The notes under the pieces: generated by a model | Seen by the model: the letters and a program-made list of their open reading frames with translations, nothing else | Told to the model about the DNA's origin: nothing | The model's database searches: none | Origin: Anaeramoeba flamelloides | Taxonomy: Eukaryota > Metamonada > Anaeramoebidae | Assembly (NCBI GenBank): GCA_027625915.1 | Contig: JANTQA010000015.1 | Span: 10,631,001-10,695,000 of the forward strand | Length of the DNA: 64,000 nt | Direction of reading: 5' to 3' | Program-made: the position numbers and the translations under genes | In this document: one piece after another, positions 22,612-35,500 of the stretch | Layout of the letters: each line of letters opens with the position of its first letter | Numbering within the stretch: the first letter of the stretch is position 1

Positions 22612-25600
22612 ATAATTATTCTTAATTACAGAGAGATGTGGAACAAAAACAAAACAAAAAAAAAATAAATAAATTAAACATCTTATTTTAAAAAAAGAAA
22701 AATCTTTCAAACTTTTACAAAAAATTTCCCAATTTCTTTATAGGGTCATATTTTAAGCCTTTCAAAATGATTTCGGAAAATAAAGATCCCTTCAATAATT
22801 AAAATAATCTTAATTCTTTTTTCTCAAAAAAATAATTCTCAATTCCATTCTTCAAATTAGAATTCAAGTTTTTTTAAGTAGTTCAAAATTAATTTCTCAA
22901 GAATTTTTGGAGAATAATTTTGTTTATTTATTTTTTGACAAATTTTGTAGGATTTTTGATTTTTTATTCTTAGAATTCTTTGTTATTATTCAGCAAAAAA
23001 TAAATACCCAAAAAAAAATCTTTTATTTTATCACTTGGCCGAAGAATTGACCATTCTTTTCATGGTAATTTTTAACAATCTGAAAAGAAACTTTTTTCCC
23101 TTTAAATATTATTAAATTCACTTGAATTCATATTGGAAGACAATTTCATAAAGACTATAGAATTCATGAGTATGGGTTAACTCAAAAAGTCTGCTTGAAC
23201 TCTATTCATAATTTTCGAATCATTTCTTTTCAAAAATTTAAAAATTAAATCTTATTTCTTTTTGACTAGCAACTGAATTATGGTATTATTTGTTTTAAAA
23301 CAAACACAAAACAAGTTTGAACAGATTAACATAAAAGCTTCTTACTTAAATTTGAAACATCGAAATTAAGAATTTTTTCAAGTTTCAATATAAAAAACCT
23401 TTCAACAGAAACAACTCTAAAAAGAAAGGGTATTTGGAAAAAATTTCTAAATCGAAAAACATTTGATCCATTTCAATAAGAATAACTTTTTTCTCAAATT
23501 ATTTTTAATTCTGAGATCTTGGAGATCCTTTCAATGAAGGATAGTATGTTTCATCTAAAAACTTCATTATAAAAATTTTTTCCAAAAATAAAGTACCTTT
23601 GTTTTAGACTCCCAAAGCTCTTCGTTCAATTGTAAATGTCTTATCTTTTTTTTCTGATTCAACACAAACTGTCTAAATCACCAAACTTTACTATTTTTTT
23701 TTCTTACTTCGCTTTCTAAATTTGATCAAGAAAAATAAAACCTTTCAACTTTTCTATTTAGCTTTAAATCATTTTCTCAATGATCACTTTTGAGAGTGTA
23801 CACTTGACCCAATTGGAAATAGTTTGTCTTCAAATGTCAAGTATTGCTGAAAAAGAATGTTATTTGTCAAAATTAAACAAAAATTTATATTAAATGTTAA
23901 CTTGATTATTTGGATAAGAATTCTGGTTGGGACTTATTTTTAATTCTAACTTATTCACAAATATCTTAATTACGAAGAATCAGTTTTCCCCTTTACTTTA
24001 TTTTTCATCAAATCAATTTTTCTTTTATTAGACACAAAGCAAAATCGCAAAATTTTGGAAAAATAATTTTTTATTTTTTTGATTTATTCGGATTAAAGTT
24101 TTTTTCTAGAAATTATTTGAGTTATAATAATGAGTAAAAACACATCTTTAATAAATGTGTTCCATCAGTACTCTTAAATAATCTCATCTGATTGAGAATT
24201 TCTAAGAAAGATTTTAAAAAATTTCGATTAAATGTTTTGAGTAAAAAAAAAATTTCATTATTCCTTTCAAATTTTTCAATTGGAATTACTCTTTTGCGAT
24301 AGAGAATTTTTTTGGAAGAAAAATCTTGAAATTTGGGATTTAGGGAAAAGACTGAAGATTCTTTCTGAGTACTAAGTTAATTTTTTGGATTTTGAAATCC
24401 AATACTGTTTATTTTGGAGGAAATAATATTGCCCAACCAAAACTTTGGAAGGGAATTTGAAAGTAAAACATTATATATTTAAAATAACATTCAATTATAG
24501 AATCTTTATTTCATTATATCAGATTCAAACAAGAGGTAATTAGGTTCACAAATTATTTTGGTTAGGTGTTTTTTTTCTTTTGTATTTTTATTAATTTTGA
24601 AATTAAGAATAATCGGTTATTTTTCTTCAATTATATTATCGATCTAAATGAAATATTCTCAAACATCCCCCCTACCTAAAACTAAGATTGGTACCAGCCA
24701 TTTGAATAGAATAAGATTTTCTAATATTCAAATTAAGGATAAATAATAAAAAAATTAAATTGAGAAACAAATTTTTATTTACAGAAGAGTATTGAGCAAA
24801 AATAAAATGTTCAACAAAATACAGTAAGTTATAGACTTCAAAATATCTGTGAATATTTTCCATGTATACCTGTTGTAGTCAAAGTTTCTATTGGTAAATG
24901 AATCTTTTTTTTGTTTTTTTTTTTTTGAAATTAATCAAAATTGGGTGAAAATGGTTTGTAAAATGAATCATTAGATTAGATCATGACACTTTCAAGAAAG
25001 ACATTTTTTTTGGTAAAATATAAAATAATTTTTCGATACTTTTATGACCAAAAAAAATATTTTTTTAATAGTATTTTTAAAATATTATTTTTTAAATTCG
25101 ATCTGATGAAATTAGTTAATCCAAAGGTGAATTATTTGTTTCTTTGTTAATTTTCTCAAAAAAATTTTGTAATACTGATAATTGAATCAATAAATTGGAA
25201 CAACTTTTCTTTTCCTTTTTTGATAGAGTTCACAAATTACAACCAACTTTGGAACTCTAATTTCTAAAAGCAAAAAATGGAAAATAAGTGAAAATTTTTT
25301 CCCTTTTATTAATAAAATTTCAGTATTATCTGACTTTGAAAAATTGTTGAAATGTTGGTTTTATTTTATTCTACTGATCGCTTTTTTTTCGAAAGTGTAC
25401 AAAATTTTTTTACTTTTATTTTTCATTTATCAATATGCTACAATAACTTGCAAGTCATACACGTGGCCCGTTACTCAAATGCCTCTGAAAATTCCATTCA
25501 TAAAAAAATATTAAAAGTTGATCTTAATAATTAAATAAGATCCTTTGTATTTGATAATAATTCACAAGAATATTTATAAAAACTTGTATTACTTTGCACA

Positions 25601-27305
25601 TAAATTTTTCGGTTCGGTCGTCAATGTTCAGACTTTTAAGTTGAAAAATATCATTCTGAAATTTGTTATGAAATGTAGGTTATGAATAGAAAATACAAAT
25701 TTTTTTAAAAATTAAATAATTTATTAGATGGGTTATTTTTACAAATAATTTCTCAAAAATTGGTAAAATAAAATCGGAACAAATAGGTTAATAAAAAGAA
25801 AAGTAAACAAAAATAATCAGTTTTGAGTTTTTCGTAGATAATTAAAAAGTAAAACTTGATTACAAAAAAAATAAATAGTTACTTTTGGAGGTTCGAAATA
25901 TTAATTTATTCAATACTCGAATACTATTGTTTTGAGTTTCAATTTTTGAAATTTCGAAAAGTAATTATATGAAAAATTATCAAAAACAAATTTTTTTCTA
26001 ATTAAGATCTTTAGGAAAGGAAAAATAATTTATTGTTCTAAAATATTTATATTAGATTTTTTTGAGTCATACGAATTATGTATCACAACAATTGTTTACA
26101 CTCAATTACAACTTACCTACAATATAGTCTATACACTGTGACTTTTACCACTTAAGAAGGAAGAATTTTTTTCCCTTTTTCGAAAAAATGTTATTACAGT
26201 AATATTACCAATAAAAAAATTTTTTTGAGTGTTACACGTTATGAAACTTTGAAACCAAATCAACATTCCTCCTTTGTGAAAAGAAAAAGAACACAAGGAA
26301 AACCAGAGTTGAATCCTTAATTTTTCTATTTTTTGAACATTTGATTATAGATCAAATTTTTGTGTTTTTTTAAATTAGGTTTTGAATCTAGAAATGTGTT
26401 GATGAGAATGTTTAAAATTAATCCAAAAACAATCTCAAAAAAATATAACCAAAAACGTTTGGGTTTTAAACATAAATTTTCTTTTGGAATGCGAAACACA
26501 AAGGATCACCTCTCCAAATAAATTTTTTGAATCTAGATTGAAAAAAAAATTTGACAAAAATCTATGTTTGAAGATTTGCCTTCTTTAATTTTCATCTTAA
26601 TTTGTATGAACCCAAACAATTTGTACCCGTGAATTTTTCTCACACGATTTCTTTTTATTATTTTTTACCAAACATTTTGTACCAAATTTTTTTACAAAAT
26701 TCTTTTTTCAAATATTTTTATTAAATAAATTAAAATAAAGAATATTATTCTTTCAAAGATTAAAGTAATAACATTAAGTCCCCGAAATAAAAAAAAAAAA
26801 CTCTAAAGTAAACATCTCAAGAGGAAAAAGAAAATATGACTAAAAATTTTATCTAAAAATTTCCAATTATTTTGAGTAATCAATTTTATGGAAAATAAAT
26901 AATTATCAAATCAAAAAAATACTATCCAATAAATATATTTTTCTGAAGAAGAATGTAAAAAGTATCTTATTATTTCCGAACCAAAACAGAGAATTAGATG
27001 GATTGAAAGCAAATAGGATTTTTAAATTTATTTTGGAAAATTACTTTTGAAATTAAAAAGAAAGAATTTTTATTTTTCAAAAATTTTATAAATAAAAGTT
27101 GTTCTATTAGTGATTTAAAAATAAAATCATGTTGCCAAAAAGAAATAATATCAATTATTAAGGTTAAGATCAAAAAAAAAAAGAATTTTTTGATTTTTTT
27201 TCTTTATAAATTTTTTCATTATTTTGCTTATCATTTTTTAATTAATATGTAAATATATTTCACCGGATATATGACACTCTCTATTTATGAATAAAATAAA
27301 ATTGT

Positions 27306-28009
27306 TTAAACTCTGTTTCAGTCAAAGGTGCCCAAGGTTTTTGTCAAATATCAATTATTTTATATAATTGACCTTTGAAGAACAAATAAGAAATAAAGAG
27401 AATAATACACCTCAAAGAAATGTTGATACATGTCTGAAAGAAAACTAATTAATCAATAGCTTTTCTTAAAAATTGAAAAACTCAAATTCTTAGGGCCCTA
27501 TTGAGAAAAACAACGATGTTCGTTTTGAACTTCTACTGGTATTTGAATAATAAATATGAAACATTTTTCACTTCATTTTCTACACTTTTCTTTTAGAAAT
27601 TAAGCCCCCAAACAAAGTTTGTTGGTATTTGTGGTCTCTATTTGAAAAAGGAAATGAAAATGAAGTGAAAATTTTTCACATTTATTAAACAAATATCAAG
27701 ATCAAAGATCGAATTGAATTGCAATAGAAATCAATAGATTTCTCAACAATCTTTACATGGTTTTAATGACCTTAGAATAACACATTTTTACCAAGTGACT
27801 ATTGATCTTGCAATAAAAATTTTTTTGCAAATGAATTAGGTTTTAAAAAAAACACAAAAAAAAAAAACAAAAATGATTAGAAATGTGAAAAAATGATTTT
27901 AATTTTGAAAATTTCCAAAATAAAATTTTTCTTCTAATATCTATGCAAACCCTTTAAACACGTGTATTATACCATTACAACTGGGCCCCTTTGACTGAAA
28001 AATAGTTTA
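27306..28009 (-). mobile_element. Family F element with a nested family E copy
   Basis: Ends read TAAACTCTGTTTCAGTCAAA and, reversed, TAAACTATTTTTCAGTCAAA, with GGGGCCCAG next to the right end. The inner ACCAAGTGACTATTGATCxTG block is the reverse of the same block in the other copies. A family E element (27535-27702) interrupts it. No transposase. Confidence 0.65.
27535..27702. repeat. Family E element nested in family F
   Basis: ACTGGTATTTGAATAATAAA on the left and TTTATTAAACAAATATCA on the right, with CACTTCATTTTC and GAAAATGAAGTG inside as a continued inverted repeat. Confidence 0.65.
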
Positions 28010-28724
28010 GTTAAAGAAACGATTTCAATAATTCAGTTTCGAAAAAACCTCCACAATCAAAAATGGTAAAATTTACACACAAACCTAAAATAACTGTTAA
28101 AAAAAAACATTCTAATTGAAAAAAATTATCAAAATTTGAGTATATATAGATCAACAAGAAACAAGTCTAATCTTCTAATATAGGCGATATCAATTTTACA
28201 AACTTTCTGAATTGAAATGAAACCAATTTAAAATTTTGTTAGATAATTTTTTTGTTCTTCAAACCTAAATTTTGAGAAATATTTCCTAATTATTTAATAG
28301 ACAAAAATATGTACGATTTTTTTAATAATTTTTTGTCAATTTTATTTGAAACCTCTTAAGAGAGTTAATAATCAAAATAAAATGTTTTTACTTGAATCTT
28401 TTTTTTTAAAAAAACTCAAACTAACTTTAGAATTCTAAATTTTTTCCTCTTGATTTTTGAAGATTTTATGATTTTTATTTAGTGATCATTACAAGAAAAA
28501 AGTTTTATTTTTACCAGAAAAAAATATACCATCGATACGTGTAAAAATTTTAAACCTTTACCAATTTCTCTTTGGTTTACGAAAAAAAGCATTAGAAAAA
28601 TGGAAATGATCAGATTATTTGGAATATAAATGTTAAAATATTTTTGTTGATTATCATTTTTTCAATTTCTCGATTCTTCACATTTAATACTGTTTATTCA
28701 TACAAAATATATCAAAATATCATT

Positions 28725-28926
28725 TACAGTAAGTTCCCCTTTTAAGTCATAAACTTTCAACGGAATTTAAGGTACAATAAAAATCTCAAATTAAGGCACA
28801 AAATTACGATTCTTGTAAGATAATTTGTAAAAAAAAAAAAAATCCAAATTGTTTTCCTTAATTGGAGATTTTATTGTACCTTAATTTTCGTTGAAAGTTT
28901 GTACCTTAATTTTGCAACTGACTGTA
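28725..28926. mobile_element. Family M MITE, copy 3
   Basis: 202 bp including TA ends; TACAGTAAGTTCCCCTTTTA on the left and, reversed, TACAGTCAGTTGCAAAATTA on the right. Inner CTCAAATTAAGGCACAAAAT matches copy 4. Confidence 0.7.
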
Positions 28927-29431
28927 TATAAAAAATCTTCAACCAAATTACTATCTAATACAATATATATCTATTTCTTTGAAGATTGAATTAATGATTA
29001 GAAAAATTGAAAAATGAAGTGAATAATTTTTCAATTTTCGTTCGATTCTAGCTTTATTTTTTCTGTATATGAATAACAAGATGTAAAAAGGAAAAAAATC
29101 TGAGTTAAAATTTTAATAATTCATAAAAAATATGAAAACCCAAAGACTGATAATTTTTATTTCCTTTTTGATAAAGCTAATTTTATCAAACAATATATTT
29201 CCAAGATTTCAGAAATAATTGTTCAAAAGAATCTATTAAGTTAATTATTTAATTTTGAATAAAAAAATACAATTTTATATCAACTAATCTAGATTTCCCC
29301 ACAAATCTAATAAAAATATTTTTTTAAACATTAAAGTCTTCCTATTGATATTCAGCGCTTATATTTGCCCCTAAATACAAAATTTATATAATTTTTTGGA
29401 TTTTTACTTATAAAAGGATTTTTTTAATTGG

Positions 29432-30452
29432 CTGTCAAATCTAAAACCAGGAAATTTCTGAAACCACTTTAATTCCATTTTTCTGATCAATTGTAAATAT
29501 TAGTAAAATGTCAAAAATATACTCCCATTTTACAGACAAATAACCCAATTACCCAGCAACTTATAACCGTCCGAATTGGGGTATTGGTTAAATATTCTGA
29601 ATCCACCATTTTTAACTCTTTAGTGACTTTAGAAATCAAAAAAATCCAAAACTTGAAAAATTAATTGAGAACATTACCGATAATTGAAAATCAAATTTAT
29701 TGCGATTTTCCCTTTAGATAAATTCTAATTTTATTAGGAATCATCTTTATAAGAATTATTTTGTTATTGCATTTATGAAATAAGAGTTTTATTTACTTCA
29801 TATCTTTCTTTTAATAATTTTTTCAAAATTTTAAATTTCTATTGGGAACCTTAGAGGATTTATTTTTTTACAAAATGGTTTTCACAATTTCATGAAAATT
29901 TTCAATACTGTCAATTCCACTTTTAAGGCACAAACTTTCAACGAAATTTAAGGAACAATAAAAATCTCAAATTAAGGCACAAAATTCAGATTCTAGTAAA
30001 ATAAATTGTAAAAAAAAATTTTACAAATTATTTCCTTAATTTGAGATTATTTTTGTGCCTTAAATTTCGTTGTAAGTTTGTGCCTTCAAAGTGAAACTGA
30101 CTGTAATCAAACACCTCTCTCAAATTCAAGTTCTCTCAAATATTTTAAAAGTATGAAAATGTTTTTTATTTCAAAATTTAAAATCAAAAGCAGATTGTCA
30201 TTTTCAGTCATGTTCTCAATTAATTTTACAAATTTTGGATTTTTTTGATTTCTAAAGTCACTAAAGAGTTAAAAATGGTGGATTCAGAATATTTAACCAA
30301 TACCCCAATTCGAACGGTTATAAGTTGCTGGGTAATTGGGTTATTTGTCTGTAAAATGGGAGTATATTTTTGACATTTTACTAATATTTACAATTGATCA
30401 GAAAAATGGAATTACAGTGGTTTCAAAAATTTCCTGGTTTTAGATTTGACAG
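29432..30452. mobile_element. 1 kb foldback with ~242 bp near-identical arms
   Basis: Bases 29432-29674 and 30211-30452 are inverted copies at about 97%, e.g. CTGTCAAATCTAAAACCAGG at the outer end of both arms. A TTAA directly follows the right arm; on the left TTAA lies four bases outside the arm. The loop of ~536 bp carries a family M MITE (29906-30105). No open frame, so mobilisation would need help in trans. Confidence 0.8.
29906..30105. mobile_element. Family M MITE, copy 4, inside the loop of the foldback
   Basis: 200 bp with TA ends; TACTGTCAATTCCACTTTTA on the left and, reversed, TACAGTCAGTTTCACTTTGA on the right. Both halves show CAAATTAAGGCACAAAA-type blocks in inverted orientation. 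Confidence 0.75.
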
Positions 30453-31007
30453 TTAACAAGAATCAATTTTTAGTACGATTTAAATAATTGATTTATTAGA
30501 GGAAATTAATCCATAGAGAACTGAGGTGATTTATACTCAATAATAACCTACTTAATTTTCTATTTCTTGGTTGTAGATCCTTATGCCGTTTGACCAAGAA
30601 ATAATTTATACTAACATAGCTTGACAAAATAATTATATGATAAGAATATCTTCAGAAAAAAAAACACCTGGGAAAATTCGATTTACCACTGTTGTGTGGA
30701 TTACAAAATTCAACAAATCCCCAGGTATTATGTGTCTTGAAGATAACTCTATTATATTTTATATTCATAAAAAATGAAAAATTTATGATTGGTTTATATG
30801 TATTTTTAAACAATATTTAAAAATTGAAATTTTATTAAAAAATTTAAACATTGTTATGAATTTACCTGTAATAGAGTCTAAAACGAAAGAATTGTTTTGA
30901 GTAATTCTCCAATTTGATTCTGAATATTCTATTTTTCTTGTTTTATTGATCTTTTATTTGATTTTAAATTAAATTTTTAATTGAAACTCTGGTTTTTGGA
31001 AGTGTTT

Positions 31008-31948
31008 TTAAGGGACTAGTCTATATTAAATTTTTTAGGTAAATTTAATAGAGATTTAGAATTTTTTTTGCCAATTACTTAGATTTCAAATCAAAGTGAA
31101 AAAATTCTTAGGATATTAATGAAATCTTGCTAAATGACATTCATTAAATTTAGTTATTGTTTTTATAGAAATAAAAAATTTTTGCATTTTTTCACTTTTT
31201 TGAAAGTTGCTTTTTTTCAACTTTTCGCAAAAATACAAAAAATAAAAAAAAATATGAAGCAAGAAAGCAAAACCTTGTTATGTTTGTGGAAGACGTACAA
31301 AAAATAGTTTAAAAAATAAACCTGAAAGGGTTTTTTTGGATTTGCATGAAAACATAGTTTGATTCGAAAAAAATATACAATATATACTTTACTCTTAATA
31401 AAAGATTGTCTTTCTTTTCTTATACCATTCTTTTTTTTCATGAATCTACTTTTTCAGTTTACACTCTTTTGTTTTTGTTGAATTTGAAGTTTTTATAAGT
31501 GTTCCCAAATTATAATTCCAAAAGTTTTTGTCAGAGTCAAAAAAAATCAAAGAAAAGAATAAGAACTATTTTTTAAAAAAGTAATTATTGATAAAACAAA
31601 TTGATTTCTTTATACATTCAAGTTGGATGAATAGAAGTGAAGGAGAAAATATTCACTGGTTTTAAATTATTTTTTCGTTTTTCAAAATGAGAATAAATAT
31701 TATTTTTGAGAAAATAATTAAATCCAAAATTAATCAAAAAATTTTCAGCAGTTTAAGATCTTTTTTTAAAAAAAAAAATTTTTAAAAGTCACTTTTTTTG
31801 GCAGAATTATAAAATTTTAAAAAAACAAGAACGAAAAGTTCTAACATTGAAAAAACCTGTCTATTTTCAATTTTAAACATATTTCAAGATAAGGATTCCT
31901 TATTTAGTTATTGGACAAAAAAAAAATTAATATAGACTAGTCCCTTAA
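31008..31948 (+). mobile_element. TTAA-bounded MITE, family B, copy 3, split by an insertion
   Basis: Left half 31008-31090 (TTAAGGGACTAGTCTATATT) and right half ~31848-31948 (ATAGACTAGTCCCTTAA) match the two halves of copy 1. The ~757 bp between them is unrelated, AT-rich and without convincing coding sequence, and represents a later insertion of unknown type. Confidence 0.65.
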
Positions 31949-32541
31949 GTGTTTTAAAAAAACATTTGTATAGGTCTAAATACAAAGAAAATCATTAAAT
32001 TAATAAATAATGAAAACTTTGTTCATAACAGTACTTTAATTGGAAAAATAATATATTGAAAGTTGGTTTACAAGAAAATCAGGTAATTGAAATGAAAAAG
32101 TTTAAACTTTTTTTTGAATTTATCAGTATTATTTCTGAAATAATATCAATAAATTAAACAGCTTATTATAACAAAAAATTTAGCGTCCCTTAATTGTTAT
32201 GATTCTGAAACCCAAAGTAAGATTATTTCAAAATGAAAACTAATAAAACAAGAAATAGGAAAAAAAAAATATCTTTGTTTTATCTTTTTCTTATGTAAAC
32301 TAATAACACAAATAAAAAAGCGTAATTTCTCAGAACATGACAAAAATCTGAATAAAAAATTATTGTATGATAGACTCACAAAGCTTTAACTGAGGAAATC
32401 AATTAGGAAAAAAAATAATTATTTTTCTCTATTTTTACTTTACCAATTAAAATTTCTGTTTATCAATTTTTTCAAAAAAGAAAACCAAACAAAACAAATT
32501 AATTACTTTTTATTTATTTTTTTGTTTGTTTTTTTATTTCG

Positions 32542-35500
32542 ATGAGCAAAAGTCAATTAAAGATACAAGCAAACAAAACAAAAAAAACAAAAAAAAAAAT
32601 CCTCAAATCACTCGATCAAGTAATAGCCACTTTCATAATTCTTCCATAACTTGAATTTTCGCAATGGGTTTTCTCGCTCAATTCTTCTTTGTTTTCTACA
32701 ATACTAATTTACCTACTTTGAGAATAGATCCACTTGCTTGGTAATGATTATTTTTTTTTTATTTTTTTTTTTTTTTTTTTTTATTTTGGTTTAAAGAAAA
32801 AAACGTTCTTATAAGAAATCTCTTTCCTTTTTTTTAAAAATTATAAAAACCTCTAAATTTTTTTTGTTTTAGGTTCACCGTATTCTGGTAAAACGACTTT
32901 TTTAAAGCATACTTCCTTACTGTGTGAGCCAATAAATGAAGAAGAATTAAAAAAATGTAAAATATCAATACAAGAAAAATTTGTGATTTCTACGCTTTCG
33001 ATCCTGCCTATTGCACAAAACAAAGGATACTACAACGTTGGCCTAATTGGTGTATGTTTTTTCTTTTGACTGTTTTTCTTTTTGGCAACAATCGGCTTGA
33101 AGAATAATTCTTCATCCATTGTTGCTTGTTTTTGCGAACACAAATTCTGTTGTTGGGACTATAAGTAGAACTTTTTTGATCCCTAAATTCGAAGAAACAA
33201 ATATTTACAATGTCTAAAAATCAATGATAAAACGAACCAATCTCATCTGATTTTTTTTTTTTTAACAAATACCAAACTGAAAACGATTTGCAAAATTTAA
33301 CTGATAAATATAATTGAAGAAAAAAGTGAAACACAAAAATTTTTCCAATTTGCTAAGGGAAGAGTCACTCTTATTTATTGTTTAATCCCAAAGGTAATAG
33401 ACTAATTATTTACACAAGGATACAATTAAACTTGATAAAAAAAGCAACCTCATTTGTCAACTTTAGAGAAATAAGTTATCATTTTTAAAAAGATTTCCTT
33501 TATCAAAATTAAATTTTCAGACAAAAAATTCGAAATTCTTTTGTTTTGGATTTTTGGATCAAATTCGAAAAAGAAATATTACTGTTGAGAGAAAAATGTT
33601 GGACACAGAAAAATAGTTGGACAGCATTTTTAATTGGGAACATTACTGAAAATGATTTTTAATTTCAATCGTTTGTGAAATAACTAAAGAAAATAACAAT
33701 AATCTACTTATTAGAATAACCATTAATGTAATTCTACTTTTTCAAAACCTTATCTCTGATACCCTAAAGCAAGTTTAAAAATTACCATTTTCAGAATTAA
33801 TAGTAAACTTTACTAGAACTTGGATTTTTGTTAAAATAGCATGATCTACTTTAGTTATCAACCATTCAAATGAGTATTCTACACAAACCACAGATAAATG
33901 AACTTGTAACACCTTTAAACCTGAATTTATATAAAATTCACCTAGTTATCAATAGGATTTGATTTTCAATTTTACTAATGTTCCCAATTAAAAAAGGTGT
34001 CCAACCATTTTTCTGTGTCCAACATTTTTCTTTCAACAGTTAAACAAATCATTTTTATTTTTAAGAAATCTCATTTTTAGTAATTTCTGAGATTCTGTAT
34101 GTATTAACAAATAACCATCGAACCTTTAATCTTATTTTAAAAATACAATAAAAATAAATCAAATATTGAATCCTTGAAGATCATAAAAAAAATTGATCTT
34201 TTATTTTATTCACAAATATTTATTAAATTTCTATGAAATTTATAAGATTAGGTAATTTTCTATTTCAAATACTCAGAGTATAAACAACGAACTGAATTTA
34301 TTATTATTAAAATCAGTTATTCGAGAATATCTATTTTTTTTTTATTTTTTTTTTATTAGAATTATTAATTTGAATTAGTTTTATTCGTTTGGAAAATATT
34401 TAAAAAATTGAGAAATAATAATAAAGCCTATTTCCAAATTTAATCTTTTGGATTATTAATAACTCACTGAAAAAAATTAAGATTGGGTTATTAATTATTG
34501 ATTAAAAATAATCAAATTAAAAAGTATTTCTTTTGGATTATAAGTTGAATTTCCCAGGTTTTAAAAAGGTATTTTGGGAGAAATTTGTAATTTGATTGCT
34601 TTGGTTGTTTTTCACACATTTTTTTGTTCAATAAAAAGAAACAATTGATTTGAAACTGGTCTTTGAATAAACAAATTATATTTATTTCAAGTTTAAAAGA
34701 ATTATTGTATTTTTATTGAAATTAAGTAGTTTTTTTGTCCTGGTTTATTCCAAAATTTGGTGATTTTATTTTTAAAGTGTATTTTTGTACATTTCCTTCA
34801 TTAGATAATAATATTTCTTTGTTCTTCCAAAGAAAATAATTTTTTTTGAAATAATTTTGAAATATGATTGGATTTTTGAATTTTTCAAAAATGAGAAAAA
34901 TGGTATCAAACTTTTAAAAACAATAATTCAACTTCGGGAAATTGCAATAAAAAGTAAATTTGGCCTTTTAGTACTCAGATTTTTACTTTGTTATCAAGTT
35001 CAAGATGTAGTTTTTTTTTTGGGATTTACTATTAAACTTACTAGAAGATTTTTTTTAGTTTTTAGTCCCTTAAACATATTAATTTTATGATTAAGGGATT
35101 TGTTTGATCCATAGATTTTAAAATAAATCTGAAAACTCACTACTTAAGAATAGTCTCTGATTTAATGTTTCTTTGGTATTAAAAAGTCGCGAAAATTAAT
35201 TAAAAAACAATTAATTTCCGATTGAATTGATTTATTCTCAAATAGCTTTTTTTTTAGATTGATTATCATTAAATTTTAATTTACGGATCTTACATAATTT
35301 GTTGGTAGCAATTTGACAAGAGTTAGATTTCCAATTTTCGAAAAGTTTTTTTTGTTTTCCAATCTTCTTTTTTTCTCAAAAACTTAATTCTTTATCAATT
35401 TTTGATCAAACCAAATCTTGCTTTTTTAAGTAAAAGAAAATAATTGTTTCGTTCATCTCCGTCAACGAAAATAGGTTAATTTTCATTGGGCATATAATTC

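Larger units (their letters stand above)
22612..32541. other. Long intergenic region between the Myb and fusion genes
   Basis: Divergent spacer of ~9.9 kb between the starts of the Myb (-) and fusion (+) genes; promoters of both must lie here but no motif can be named. From 22612 to 27300 nothing beyond simple AT-rich DNA and a family E-like remnant (~25260-25330) is seen. From 27306 onward several mobile elements are listed separately. No gene is supported. Confidence 0.5.

Noticed and set aside
22612-22710. Hydrophobic in-frame leader before the Myb start
   Set aside because: A nuclear Myb factor needs no signal sequence, and the leader has the composition of chance AT-rich sequence.
31217-31441. 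74-codon minus-strand frame inside the insert that splits a MITE
   Set aside because: Composition is AT-driven and no transposase or other motif is visible.
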